From Clostridia bacterium (GTDB taxonomy: Bacteria > Bacillota > Clostridia > Oscillospirales > Acutalibacteraceae): a DNA stretch of 64,000 nt. Location: NCBI GenBank assembly GCA_017416765.1, contig JAFQBE010000012.1:94006-158005 (forward strand), in the 5' to 3' direction. A model generated the notes under the pieces. It was not told the origin of the DNA and did not search any database. It saw only the letters and a program-made list of their open reading frames with translations. A program made the position numbers and the translations under genes. Of this stretch, positions 35,474 through 44,512 are shown one piece after another. Positions within the stretch are counted from its first letter, which is position 1. The number at the start of each line of letters is the position of its first letter.

Positions 35474-36202
35474 TTAAAATATTTTTCTGAGCCACTGTCT
35501 GCAATGGTCAGCCCATGTTGCACAATCTGGCTTAAATTCGCCGTTGCACACATTGGGTGTTGCAAGCGAATATCCGTGACCGCCGTTTTGTGAAATATGC
35601 ATTTCAAACGGTACGCCGTTTGCCGCACAGGCACTGGCAAAGCTGAGTGAATTCTCAATCGGAACACAGCCGTCATCCGCCGCGGCAAAAATAAAGGTGG
35701 GCGGTGTATCCTTTGTTACGGCAAGGTTGGTTGAAGGCACTTTACACGAAAGAACATCGCCAATGCTTTCAAGAATACAGGGATAAGCAAGAATAAGTGC
35801 ATTGGGCTTATCTTCGCTCAATGTACCGAGTGCGCTGCAAAGGTGACCGCCTGCAGAAAAGCCTATGGCAGCTATTTTCTGCGGGTCAATGCCAAACTGC
35901 TCGGCATTGCTTCTTATGTATTTAAGGGCCTTCTGCGCATCGGCAAAGGGCTGTTCAAAGCTGTAATCCGTACCGCGCTGGCCTATACTGTAGCGAAGAA
36001 CAAAGGTGTGGTAGCCTTCAAGTGCAAAGAGCATAGCAATAGGCTCTGCTTCGCGGTCAGAACAAAAGCTGTAGCCGCCGCCGGGAATAACAAGCATGGC
36101 AGGTCTTGTATCAAGATTTTTCATTTCGGGAGAATTATCAAGAATATATCCTGTAAGGCTGACCTTTTTATCTTCTGAAAAATACTCGGTAAAAACTTTC
36201 AA
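35474..36202 (-). CDS. Alpha/beta hydrolase (BD-FAE/acetyl esterase-like)
   Basis: 242 residues with no signal peptide, so it is cytosolic. Features are the oxyanion-hole motif LVIPGGGYSF, the nucleophile GFSAGGHL (about residue 116), the acid in AAADDGCVP, and the His in QNGGHGYSL. This pattern matches carbohydrate acetyl/xylan esterases and related carboxylesterases. Next to GH2 and other glycosidases, it may deacetylate imported oligosaccharides; that is inference. Confidence 0.85.
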   Translation of the reverse strand: MKVFTEYFSEDKKVSLTGYILDNSPEMKNLDTRPAMLVIPGGGYSFCSDREAEPIAMLFALEGYHTFVLRYSIGQRGTDYSFEQPFADAQKALKYIRSNAEQFGIDPQKIAAIGFSAGGHLCSALGTLSEDKPNALILAYPCILESIGDVLSCKVPSTNLAVTKDTPPTFIFAAADDGCVPIENSLSFASACAANGVPFEMHISQNGGHGYSLATPNVCNGEFKPDCATWADHCRQWLRKIF

Positions 36203-36304
36203 AAAAATACACCTCTAAAAAAATTAATTGCTAATTTACTTTCAAACTTTTACTTTTTATAAAAAATGTATTCCGTTAAAAAATAAATACGGTGATAAAA
36301 TAAA

Positions 36305-36445
36305 ATGAACAGAGAACAGTATTTACGCACAAGGATAGCAGAAATTGCCGAAGAACTGTGCAAAAAAAGAATACCGCCCGCCCACAGACAAAGCCTTGAA
36401 CGGGCGCTGAAATTCTATATTGATGATTTAAGAAATAATCAGTAA
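36305..36445 (+). CDS. Small hypothetical protein, 46 residues
   Basis: Not recognised. The ATG has GGTGAT about 8 nt upstream. The product (MNREQYLRTRIAEIAEELCK at the start, ending DDLRNNQ) is strongly helical and charged, with codon use like real genes. It is the only plus-strand gene between two minus-strand genes and ends within the last 7 nt of the GH2 gene. It may be a small DNA-binding or structural protein; no function can be given. Confidence 0.55.
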   Translation: MNREQYLRTRIAEIAEELCKKRIPPAHRQSLERALKFYIDDLRNNQ

Positions 36446-38184
36446 GAAAGCTTTGAATTGATATCTCTGAGCATATCTTCATCAAGCTTTACCAGCTTGC
36501 GGTCATAGGTAAGAATACCGTTAACTTCATTTTCAACATCAGAAACCTGCGTATAAACGGTTGCACAAAGGCCGTGCTTAATAAGCGGGATAACCTGAGT
36601 TGTGTGCAGGCGTCTGTAGGCATTGGTAAGTGTAGACTTATTCTTGAACATCAGGTAACCGAAGCACTTTTTAATGTTCCATACATGGTCTTTGATAACA
36701 TTGCTGTAACCGCCGTATTCGCTGACAACAAAAGCTCTGTTATCCAACACAAACGGATGTAACGGCACAATATAGCGGTGTATGCTCTTAAAATCGCCGC
36801 CACCCTGGTCGTGCCAGCCGCTTGCATGGTCAACAAAGCGTGACGGGTCAAGCTCTTTGACATGCTTTGCAACATTTACCGCATCAAACTGACCCCATGC
36901 TTCGTTAAACGGAACCCATGTGCAGATTGATACACAGTTGTAAAGCGTTGCTATCATTTCGTCAAGCTCGGTTCTGAAAAGCTTCTGAGCTTCCTTGTCG
37001 GTACGGAGATAAAGCTTTTCATACTTATCAGGTAAAGTTCTGATTGTTATATTAGGTAACACACCGACAACAAGCTGATTGATATTACAGCCGTTTGGCA
37101 TATCCTGCCAAACAAGCATACCGATTCTGTCGCAATGGTAATACCAGCGCGCAGGTTCAACCTTAATATGCTTTCTGAGCATATTATATCCAAGGTCGTG
37201 CATTTTCTGAATATCATAAGCGAGTGCTTCATCAGTCGGTGCTGTCATGCCGCCGTCCGGCCAATAGCCCTGGTCAAGCAGACCCTTCTGAAAATACGGC
37301 TTATTATTAAGGCAAAGTCTTACCTTGCCCTTTTCATCCTTCTTCATGCTGTATTTACGCATACCGAAGTAGGATTTTACGGTATCAACAACCTCACCGT
37401 CTGCAATAAGCTCAACCTTTAAATTATAAAGGAACGGATTTTCAGGACTCCAGAGTTTTGCATCGGGTACTGAAAGTTTGCCGTTTTTATAAAATTCAGC
37501 AGAGGAAATTTCTGTTTCGCCGTCAAAAGCGGTAACCTTTACGCAAGCATTGCCGTCAAACTCAACACCAACATCAAGGCAGGAATTATCAATATCGGGT
37601 GTCAGCTTAATCTTTTTAACATAAATTTTAGGCACAACTTCAAGCCATACAGTCTGCCATATACCTGAAGTAGATGTATACCAGAAGCCTGTGGGCTTTG
37701 AAATCTGTTTGCCGCGGGGCTGGTCCGCCTTATCGGTGGGGTCAATAACCTTTACAACAAGCTCGTTTTCGCCGCCGTTAAGAAAGGCTGTAACATCAAT
37801 GCTGAACGGGCAGTAGCCGCCGACATGACCGCCTGCAGGGCTGCCGTTTACAAAAACATCACACTTCCAATCAACCGCACCGAAATTGAGAATAACTCTT
37901 TTACCTGTATAATCTTCGTTTACGGTAAACTTGCGGCGATACCAGAGCGCCTGTGTTTCGGTAAGCGCACCTTCAACGCCCGAAAGCTCGCTTTCAAGTG
38001 CAAAGGGTACAAGAATTTCGCCGTTTGCCGCACCCATTTCAGCAGCATTCATATCGGTAATTGCATATTCGTATTTACCGTTAAGGCACTGGTAGCTCGC
38101 TCTTTCCAGCTGAGGACGCGGATATTCACTCAACGGACAGACCTTATCCACCTGCTCTGCCCAAGGGGTTCTGATTGCGTTCAT
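36439..38184 (-). CDS. GH2 family glycosidase (beta-galactosidase/glucuronidase-like)
   Basis: 581 residues. N-terminal sugar-binding jelly roll (LWYRRKFTVNEDYTGKRVIL, FVNGSPAGGHVGGYCPFSID), an immunoglobulin-like domain, then the TIM barrel. The acid/base Glu is in VPFNEAWGQFD and the nucleophile Glu in FVVSEYGGYS. It is shorter than E. coli LacZ and has no signal peptide, so it is cytosolic. It acts on beta-linked galactosides or glucuronides, and which one is not settled by eye. It follows the dockerin gene by 21 nt on the same strand. Confidence 0.92.
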   Translation of the reverse strand: MNAIRTPWAEQVDKVCPLSEYPRPQLERASYQCLNGKYEYAITDMNAAEMGAANGEILVPFALESELSGVEGALTETQALWYRRKFTVNEDYTGKRVILNFGAVDWKCDVFVNGSPAGGHVGGYCPFSIDVTAFLNGGENELVVKVIDPTDKADQPRGKQISKPTGFWYTSTSGIWQTVWLEVVPKIYVKKIKLTPDIDNSCLDVGVEFDGNACVKVTAFDGETEISSAEFYKNGKLSVPDAKLWSPENPFLYNLKVELIADGEVVDTVKSYFGMRKYSMKKDEKGKVRLCLNNKPYFQKGLLDQGYWPDGGMTAPTDEALAYDIQKMHDLGYNMLRKHIKVEPARWYYHCDRIGMLVWQDMPNGCNINQLVVGVLPNITIRTLPDKYEKLYLRTDKEAQKLFRTELDEMIATLYNCVSICTWVPFNEAWGQFDAVNVAKHVKELDPSRFVDHASGWHDQGGGDFKSIHRYIVPLHPFVLDNRAFVVSEYGGYSNVIKDHVWNIKKCFGYLMFKNKSTLTNAYRRLHTTQVIPLIKHGLCATVYTQVSDVENEVNGILTYDRKLVKLDEDMLRDINSKLSY

Positions 38185-38205
38185 TTAAATATATATCTCC
38201 TCTCG

Positions 38206-41200
38206 TTATACATACTGATTTATCTGGTTTTCCTTCAACAGGAATTTTTCCATATAAACAAGGTCATTTTCATCAACAACACCGTCGCGGTTCACATCCG
38301 CCGCCTGCTGCTGTGCATAGTTGAGTTCATCAATATAGATGTACTCCTGGCATACAAGGTTAAGTATAACCATATCGTTTTCGTCAGCATCGCCATCGCC
38401 GTCAATATCGCCGAATATTACAACCCACATTGTATCGCGGTATGAGCCTGTGTGGTCATAAAGCACAACCGACATACCCGTAAACAGCTGCTGATCCATA
38501 TCGTATTCTTCATACATATCAAAATTCATGTATGCTATTCTCGGGTTTGCAATCTGACGAGAAAGGTCTGCTACAGTCCATTTACGCACCATTGAGAAGC
38601 CGCATAAAAATGTATCATATTCCGTAGAATATGTCTGTACGGAAGCTGTGGGAACAAAGGTAATGGCATGGTCTCTGTCAAAAACGCCGCGGGTTATCAT
38701 ATTACTTGTAACATTATCGTACGCGGTATCCCAGTAAAGGAAGTTATAGCCGTCTACTACAGGTACAGGCGGAGTTATTGCCGCGCCGCCGTTTTTGGTT
38801 GCCGCAACATAATACGGAGAACCGAAGCAGTAATAAACAACAGTATAAACAACGGCATCGCTACCGTCTTCCAAAGCGATTTTCGGATGATTTTCACCCT
38901 GTGCCCAGTACTTCTCTTTTGCGTTATTGTTAAGCGCATATGCAGACATACCGTTATACGCATTCGGTTCAGCCTGCTTATCGCCTACATCAAGTCCGCC
39001 GTCAACCGTAGTTGAAATATAATAACAGCGCACAGCTTCACTTTCACTTTCCTGCTGACCGGTTATACCGCCAAAGTCTTCTGATGCAGTAACCGCACCG
39101 CCGTTGTAAAGCGAAAGCAAATCGCCATAGTTTGAACCTGTAACACCGCCGACACAGCTATAGCCGGATATTGCACCGCTGTTGCCGCAGTAAGAAAGCA
39201 AATCAAAGTTTTTGCCTGTAATGCCACCGATTTCCATTGACTTAGTACCTGACTTATCAACGCCGGTTACTGCGCCGGTATTGAAGCAGCTTCTCAGGTT
39301 ACCTGCTTCGTTAACACCTGCAACACCGCCGACTGAAAGCGTGCCTTTGACAACAGAAGCAGTATTTACATAGGTAAGGTCGCCGTAGTTGTAACCTGTA
39401 ACCGCACCTACATTGCTATAGCCTGTAATGTTTGAATTTATAACATCGCAGTTATAAATTGTACCGTTGTTGTAGCCCGTAATTACGCCAACATTAGTTT
39501 TACCGTTTACGGTAAAGTTATCAAACACAGTATTTTTAACAACAGCTGTTGAAGCTAAATCGCCAAAAAATGAAACATTATTTTTATCGTAAGAAATGTT
39601 TATACCGCTGAGTGTATATCCGCAGCCGTCAAAGATACCGGTAAATTTATTGCCTGTATTTCCGAAAGGAATAATGTTATTAACCTTTTCGGGTTCGGAT
39701 ACTGAAATATCCGCACCAAGCTGATAGCTGTACCCTGCCCAACCGCTTTCATGGTTGATAAGTGCAGAAAGAACGCGCAAATCATACTCGGTTTTGAGCA
39801 CATAGGGATTCTGTGCAGAACCATCGCCTTTAATCGGCAACACATAGCCTTCAAGCTCATCTGATGCAAACACGGGATATTCTTCACCCTGTGCCCAGAA
39901 ATTACTGTCATTACCTCTGTTGAGAAGCAGTGCAGTATAACCGCAATAGAACCATTCGGTTGTAGAAGCAAAGCCCAACGTTGAAGAATTCATTTCCCTG
40001 CGGTAATGGGCATCTTTAACATCGGCTGTGTTATAGCTTGCCGCTAAAGCATCAGCTTTTTCAGCCTTGATTCCGGCAAAGTTATGCACCTGATTGAGCA
40101 CTACTCTGTCGCCTGTACCAACAAAGCCGCCGGCAAATGTTTTACCTGTAATTTCGGCAATATTATAGCAGAACTCTGCATCTATGTAACCGCTTGCAAT
40201 AAAGCCTGCCGCAACACCGTTTGATGAAACTACATCTGCCGTATTATAAGAAAGTGTAATATCAAGGCTTCCTGTTGCACCAAAAGCACCTGCGTACTGA
40301 TCGCCGCTGATTTCAGCCTTGTTTACTGCATCAGTAACCGTTGCATCGGCAACGGCAAAAATACCGCCGGCAGAAACCTTGGATGAAACAAAAGCGTTAT
40401 TGGTAATATTGCTGAACGATACTTTCGAGCTGCCTGAGCTGCCAAGTATACCGCCCGCATTTTCATCTGCATAAACTGTTGAATAGTTATGGCAGTTTGT
40501 AAATGCCGTATTATCAACAGCGGTAAAAGCGACTATACCGCCTGCATTGCGGTAAGATTTAATATTGGCATTAGCAGAACAGTTTATTACGGTTATTGCG
40601 TTTTCAATTATCTGACCTGCTATACCGCCTGCATTAGTTCCGCCTATAGGTGCAGCAGAGCTCGAAGAAGTATATTGCTCAACCGTTACAGAACCGTTAA
40701 ACGAACAATCCGTAATATCGGCGGAAGTTTCGCCGACTATACCGCCGACATCTTCAACACCGATAAGTATTGCATCACTTGTACAACCTGATATCGGCGA
40801 ATATGACACACCTACAACCGAACCGATATTGCCGTAACCATCGAAAACAGAAGTTGTAACATTTATGTTTTTAACGCTGCCCTTTTCGCTTACAATACCG
40901 AAAATACCGATATCGGAAGCTTCGGGTGCCATTTTATCATGCTTTATATAAAAGCCCGAAAGCGTGTGACCGTTGCCGTCAAATTTTCCTTCGTAGAACT
41001 TGACATAGTTATCTTCATCGTTATAGTCATATCCGCCTATAGGCTTCCAGATTTCAGCCGTATCCTTGAACACAGGGTCACCTGAAACCATAATATACTG
41101 ACCGTCATTCATGCTTATGTCGGCACACAGCTTACCGTTAATGGCATTGTTGCCGAAATCGACTTCGTTTCTGAACCATATAAGTTGTTCAAGAGTGCTG

Positions 41201-43044
41201 ATAAGATAATATCCGTCCTGCTTGGGTGCTTCATAGCGTGCATAAAGTGTTACCGCCTCGGTAATCGGGGTGTCGAAATCGAACAATGTTCCGTCAGCAG
41301 TTGTCCAGCCTGCAAAGCTTAAACCTTCTGCAGCTTGCGGTGCATCGGGTGCAGCAGCAGTATATCCGTGGTCAATAGTCTGTGAAGTAATATCACTGCC
41401 GTCGATATGCTTATAGGTAATATCGTAGCTGTCTCTTACAAGACCTGTAATTTCAACGGTATAATCGATCGTGATATCGCTGATTGTGTAAATAATACCG
41501 TATTTTGGCGTCAGCACCTTACCGTTTGCGGTAACAACCAGGTCTGACTGCATATAAATATCGGAAAGCTCGATAGAAAAGGCGCAGCTTTCGCCGTATT
41601 CGACCCTTGATGAATATTCAGGCAAAAGATAAATTGTATATGCTTCGTGCGTCGGGAAGGTGATAGAATATGTATTAACATTAAGGTCGCCGACTTTAAT
41701 AACAAGGTTCTCCGTAACATTATCTATGGTGTATTTACCGTGACGCAGAGCAACACGCTGCTGGTTTGCCCACACGAGAAGCTCAGACTGTGTGTATGCC
41801 GGGTCTACTTCAATTGTAAAGGAATAGCTTTCACCGTAATAAACAACCGTACTGTTATTCTCGGGAATAATCTTGAAGTAATCAGACTCCGGCAGCGTTA
41901 CATAATATCGGCTTGATATTTCACCGCTGAATCGATAAAACTCGGTTAAACGGGGAGATTCATCACCGTCCGCAAATTCAGCCCCATCCCCCAACGCAGT
42001 AACAGAAAAGCTGTATTTGCCGTAGGTAGTAAAGTGACCGCCGAAATTACAGCTCAACGCATCGTTGACGGTAAAGGACTTTTTAAGCTCATATCCGCCG
42101 ATATCGTTGTAATAATAAAGCTTTACAAGATATGCAGTTGCACCCTCAACCGCAGTCCATCTGCCGACAGGGTTTGTTGTACCGGCATCGTCAATAACCG
42201 TATCGTCCCAGAATATCTTTCTGGGTGCATTAAGCTTTGGAATACCTGAAAATGAAGCGTGGAAAAACAGCTCGTTATTATAGCTTGTTACATGTTGTCC
42301 GGGAATGGCATCGCCTGCCGTAACTTCAGCATTTGCCGTCCATTCAAGATAAGACTCGTTATTTACAATATAGATAGCGCGTTGTGTTGATGTTATAAAT
42401 ACATCCGTATTGCCGCCACTCATATAAACATTGCCTTCGGTTGTGTATATACCAACGGTACCGGTAAGATTTACCGTACCTTTCTTTATTCGTACATCGC
42501 CGTCGGTATTGATGCTTTTTCTGCTTGTATGAACATTTACCGAACCGTTAGTATCAATCGTCATGCCTTTGAGTGCCATAATACCGGCAAGACCCGTTAC
42601 GTTAAGGCTTGCTGATTCGCTGACCGTAATTGTGTAGTCGGTATTTATGCCGTATGTATCGGTGCTGATAACGGTAAGCGAACCTGTACCTGTGAATTTA
42701 ACATGACCGATAATTGTAAGCGCCAGAGACTTGGATGCCTTAATATAATTGTCACCGTTAAGTTCAATAGTCATAGACCCTGAATACGGATAGGCAAAAA
42801 TAGGAGATTGGGGCTTATCGGCAGAGCCGAAATTTTTAAGGCGTAAAGTATCTTCAGATGCATCATAAGTCCAGCCGACAAGGGCAAGCGCACCGGTATC
42901 GGAATAAACTTTAGTATAAGTGTGGTCGTCAATATCAAGGCGCATCATACCTGCTGCACGCGAAACCGGTGCAGAAAAAATAACCATAGCGGCACAAAGC
43001 ACCGCACAGAATAGGGATATTAAAACTTTTGTTTTCCGTTTCAT
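38206..43044 (-). CDS. Giant secreted dockerin protein with GLUG and InlB-like repeats
   Basis: 1612 residues. A signal peptide (about 1-30) is followed by a beta-solenoid-like N-terminal region (to about residue 250), fibronectin-like segments, an InlB B-type repeat (GYTAAAPDAPQAAEGLSFAGW), many GLUG-type repeats (pattern GG-[IV]-[TA]-G-x-N, about residues 700-1350), a second InlB-like repeat, and a C-terminal type I dockerin with two calcium loops (DIDGDGDADENDM and DVNRDGVVDENDL). It should dock to a cohesin on a scaffold. No catalytic domain is visible; it may be an adhesin or a substrate-binding structural part. Confidence 0.88.
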   Translation of the reverse strand: MKRKTKVLISLFCAVLCAAMVIFSAPVSRAAGMMRLDIDDHTYTKVYSDTGALALVGWTYDASEDTLRLKNFGSADKPQSPIFAYPYSGSMTIELNGDNYIKASKSLALTIIGHVKFTGTGSLTVISTDTYGINTDYTITVSESASLNVTGLAGIMALKGMTIDTNGSVNVHTSRKSINTDGDVRIKKGTVNLTGTVGIYTTEGNVYMSGGNTDVFITSTQRAIYIVNNESYLEWTANAEVTAGDAIPGQHVTSYNNELFFHASFSGIPKLNAPRKIFWDDTVIDDAGTTNPVGRWTAVEGATAYLVKLYYYNDIGGYELKKSFTVNDALSCNFGGHFTTYGKYSFSVTALGDGAEFADGDESPRLTEFYRFSGEISSRYYVTLPESDYFKIIPENNSTVVYYGESYSFTIEVDPAYTQSELLVWANQQRVALRHGKYTIDNVTENLVIKVGDLNVNTYSITFPTHEAYTIYLLPEYSSRVEYGESCAFSIELSDIYMQSDLVVTANGKVLTPKYGIIYTISDITIDYTVEITGLVRDSYDITYKHIDGSDITSQTIDHGYTAAAPDAPQAAEGLSFAGWTTADGTLFDFDTPITEAVTLYARYEAPKQDGYYLISTLEQLIWFRNEVDFGNNAINGKLCADISMNDGQYIMVSGDPVFKDTAEIWKPIGGYDYNDEDNYVKFYEGKFDGNGHTLSGFYIKHDKMAPEASDIGIFGIVSEKGSVKNINVTTSVFDGYGNIGSVVGVSYSPISGCTSDAILIGVEDVGGIVGETSADITDCSFNGSVTVEQYTSSSSAAPIGGTNAGGIAGQIIENAITVINCSANANIKSYRNAGGIVAFTAVDNTAFTNCHNYSTVYADENAGGILGSSGSSKVSFSNITNNAFVSSKVSAGGIFAVADATVTDAVNKAEISGDQYAGAFGATGSLDITLSYNTADVVSSNGVAAGFIASGYIDAEFCYNIAEITGKTFAGGFVGTGDRVVLNQVHNFAGIKAEKADALAASYNTADVKDAHYRREMNSSTLGFASTTEWFYCGYTALLLNRGNDSNFWAQGEEYPVFASDELEGYVLPIKGDGSAQNPYVLKTEYDLRVLSALINHESGWAGYSYQLGADISVSEPEKVNNIIPFGNTGNKFTGIFDGCGYTLSGINISYDKNNVSFFGDLASTAVVKNTVFDNFTVNGKTNVGVITGYNNGTIYNCDVINSNITGYSNVGAVTGYNYGDLTYVNTASVVKGTLSVGGVAGVNEAGNLRSCFNTGAVTGVDKSGTKSMEIGGITGKNFDLLSYCGNSGAISGYSCVGGVTGSNYGDLLSLYNGGAVTASEDFGGITGQQESESEAVRCYYISTTVDGGLDVGDKQAEPNAYNGMSAYALNNNAKEKYWAQGENHPKIALEDGSDAVVYTVVYYCFGSPYYVAATKNGGAAITPPVPVVDGYNFLYWDTAYDNVTSNMITRGVFDRDHAITFVPTASVQTYSTEYDTFLCGFSMVRKWTVADLSRQIANPRIAYMNFDMYEEYDMDQQLFTGMSVVLYDHTGSYRDTMWVVIFGDIDGDGDADENDMVILNLVCQEYIYIDELNYAQQQAADVNRDGVVDENDLVYMEKFLLKENQINQYV

Positions 43045-43100
43045 ATCTTAAAGCCTCCGACAAAAAGCAGAATAAAGAGAATTCATGTAATATATAAATA

Positions 43101-43129
43101 ATTATAAAGTAAAATAACATATTTGTCAC
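43101..43129 (-). promoter_or_regulatory. Promoter of the dockerin-GH2 operon
   Basis: On the minus strand GTGACA (43124-43129), a 17-bp spacer, and TATAAT (43101-43106). Confidence 0.75.
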
Positions 43130-43231
43130 GCAAAAAGGGAAAATAGCTTGTAGAATTTGCCGCTGACATCTTGTATATTTTCACCAAATATGTTTTAATA
43201 AAGGCAAAGTATAAACGAGGAGAAAAGCATA

Positions 43232-43519
43232 ATGGTAACACATATAGTTTTCTGGAATGTAAGAGATGACGAAAAAAAGCAGGAAAATATGCAGCACATG
43301 AAGAAAATACTTACCGCACTTGTCGGCAAGGTTGACGGACTGATTTCTGCTGAGGTAGGTTTCAACTTCAACCCCAAGGGCTATGACCTTGCACTTTACA
43401 GCACTTTCGAAAGCAAAGATGCGCTTGACGGCTATCAGGTACATCCCGAACACCTTAAAGTAAAGGAATTTGTTCACTCGGTTATCACAGACAGATGTGT
43501 TGTCGATTTTGAAAACTAA
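43232..43519 (+). CDS. Dabb-family (stress-responsive alpha-beta barrel) protein
   Basis: 95 residues, full length for the dimeric Dabb fold (PF07876). Motifs are the start THIVFWNVRD and AEVGFNFNPKGYDLALYSTF, with HPEHLKVKEFV near the end. Some members are stress-induced, and plant relatives act in polyketide cyclisation; its role here is unknown. It is cytosolic, with an AGGAGA site before the ATG. It is divergent from the dockerin gene and lies just before the tRNA cluster. Confidence 0.88.
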   Translation: MVTHIVFWNVRDDEKKQENMQHMKKILTALVGKVDGLISAEVGFNFNPKGYDLALYSTFESKDALDGYQVHPEHLKVKEFVHSVITDRCVVDFEN

Positions 43520-43546
43520 AAATGCCTGAAAATTTAAAAATAAGTA

Positions 43547-43575
43547 TTGACAACGGGAGCTTTATTTGCTAAAAT
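43547..43575 (+). promoter_or_regulatory. Promoter of the tRNA cluster
   Basis: TTGACA (43547-43552), a 17-bp spacer, and TAAAAT (43570-43575). Its -35 is the left arm of a perfect 12-bp inverted repeat whose right arm is 43578-43589. Confidence 0.85.
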
Positions 43576-43616
43576 GTTCCCGTTGTCAACTTACGGGTGT
43601 TAGGTTGTCAGGTCAT

Positions 43617-43690
<74 letters not shown>

Positions 43691-43695
43691 AATGT

Positions 43696-43772
43696 GCGCT
43701 GGTAGCTCAGCTGGATAGAGCAACTGCCTTCTAAGCAGTAGGCCAGGGGTTCGAGTCCCTTCCAGCGCGCCA
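43696..43772 (+). tRNA. tRNA-Arg, anticodon TCT
   Basis: Acceptor GCGCTGG/CCAGCGC, anticodon loop CTTCTAA (TCT), T-arm GGGGTTCGAGTCCCT, CCA encoded. It lies 5 nt after tRNA-Gly. Confidence 0.97.
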
Positions 43773-43777
43773 TTTAT

Positions 43778-43855
43778 GGTGGACATAGCTCAGTTGGTTA
43801 GAGTGCCAGGTTGTGGCCCTGGAGGTCGTGGGTTCGACTCCCATTGTCCACCCCA
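43778..43855 (+). tRNA. tRNA-His, anticodon GTG
   Basis: Acceptor GTGGACA/TGTCCAC with an extra 5' G at position -1, as required for His, anticodon loop TTGTGGC (GTG), CCA encoded. Confidence 0.97.
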
Positions 43856-43862
43856 CCTATAA

Positions 43863-43896
43863 AGCACAAAGCTCACAACGGCTTTGTGCTTTTTTA
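43863..43896 (+). terminator. Terminator after tRNA-His
   Basis: 10-bp stem AGCACAAAGC/GCTTTGTGCT (43863-43872, 43881-43890) with a six-T run. Confidence 0.9.
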
Positions 43897-43908
43897 AAAA
43901 TTAAATAT

Positions 43909-43983
43909 TGGGGTGTAGCCAAGGGGTAAGGCACGGGACTTTGACTCCCGCATCCGCTGGTTCAAATCCAGCCATCCCAGCCA
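43909..43983 (+). tRNA. tRNA-Gln, anticodon TTG
   Basis: Acceptor TGGGGTG/CATCCCA, anticodon loop CTTTGAC (TTG), T-arm GCTGGTTCAAATCCAGC, CCA encoded. It lies after the previous terminator. No clear separate promoter is seen, so it may depend on read-through. Confidence 0.96.
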
Positions 43984-44018
43984 AAAATCCTGTTTGCATT
44001 CAGCAAGCAGGATTTTTA
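43984..44018 (+). terminator. Terminator of tRNA-Gln
   Basis: Stem AAAAATCCTGTTTGC / GCAAGCAGGATTTTT with one G-T pair. A nearly identical copy is at 46390-46424. Confidence 0.88.
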
Positions 44019-44110
44019 CTTTTTAACTATTCACTCTTCACTATTCACTTGATATTTATTTCACAAGGATTTTTGGAAGTAATAAGTAATAGTGAAGAAG
44101 TTTATTGCGC

Positions 44111-44135
44111 CAATCACAGAACCGTCCCCTGATTG
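44111..44135. repeat. REP-like palindrome, third intact copy
   Basis: CAATCA/TGATTG arms around the conserved loop CAGAACCGTCCCC. A very decayed relative lies near 44702-44727. The rest of 44019-44448 is AT-rich and shows no gene that I can support. Confidence 0.7.
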
Positions 44136-44448
44136 ATCCTTAGTGGAATAAAGAAATACATCGATGAAAATTCATAAGCATAAAATGCCTTATAAATGTC
44201 TCATATTGACATCTCGAACCATTTTAAGTAAAATAATAAGTGAGGGCGATGCATCGCCGGGTGTGTACATTGTACCGGCCCCGGTCTTGAACGGTGTATC
44301 TCCCTCTTTTTCTGTTAAAACTTCAGGCAACTAAAATCTTTGGTTTGAATTATCGCTTATAACTATGAGTTTTACACCCTTATTGATTTTTTTGCACCCC
44401 TACATAAAAAACTGTACCCTTAAGTGTTTTTTTTGCACCCCGGTACTT

Positions 44449-44476
44449 GCTGGTTCAAAAGGTGCCATCCCAGCCA
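44449..44476 (+). pseudogene. Partial copy of the tRNA-Gln 3' end
   Basis: 28 nt matching tRNA-Gln positions 43956-43983 at 24 positions, including GCTGGTTCAAA and GCCATCCCAGCCA. The four differences break the T-stem, so it is not a functional arm. Such 3'-end copies are typical remains of integration at a tRNA gene. Confidence 0.7.
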
Positions 44477-44508
44477 GAAAAAAGCACTTGCTGTTGCAAG
44501 TGCTTTTT
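44477..44508 (+). terminator. Terminator-like hairpin after the tRNA-Gln fragment
   Basis: Perfect stem AAAAAAGCACTTGC/GCAAGTGCTTTTTT with a 4-nt loop. Confidence 0.85.
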
Positions 44509-44512
44509 TCAA

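Noticed and set aside
37825-38445. 206-codon plus-strand frame across the GH2 start and dockerin end
   Set aside because: It spans two confident minus-strand genes and their 21-nt gap, with no start signal.
43908-44132. 74-codon frame over tRNA-Gln
   Set aside because: It is a translation of the tRNA itself and its terminator.
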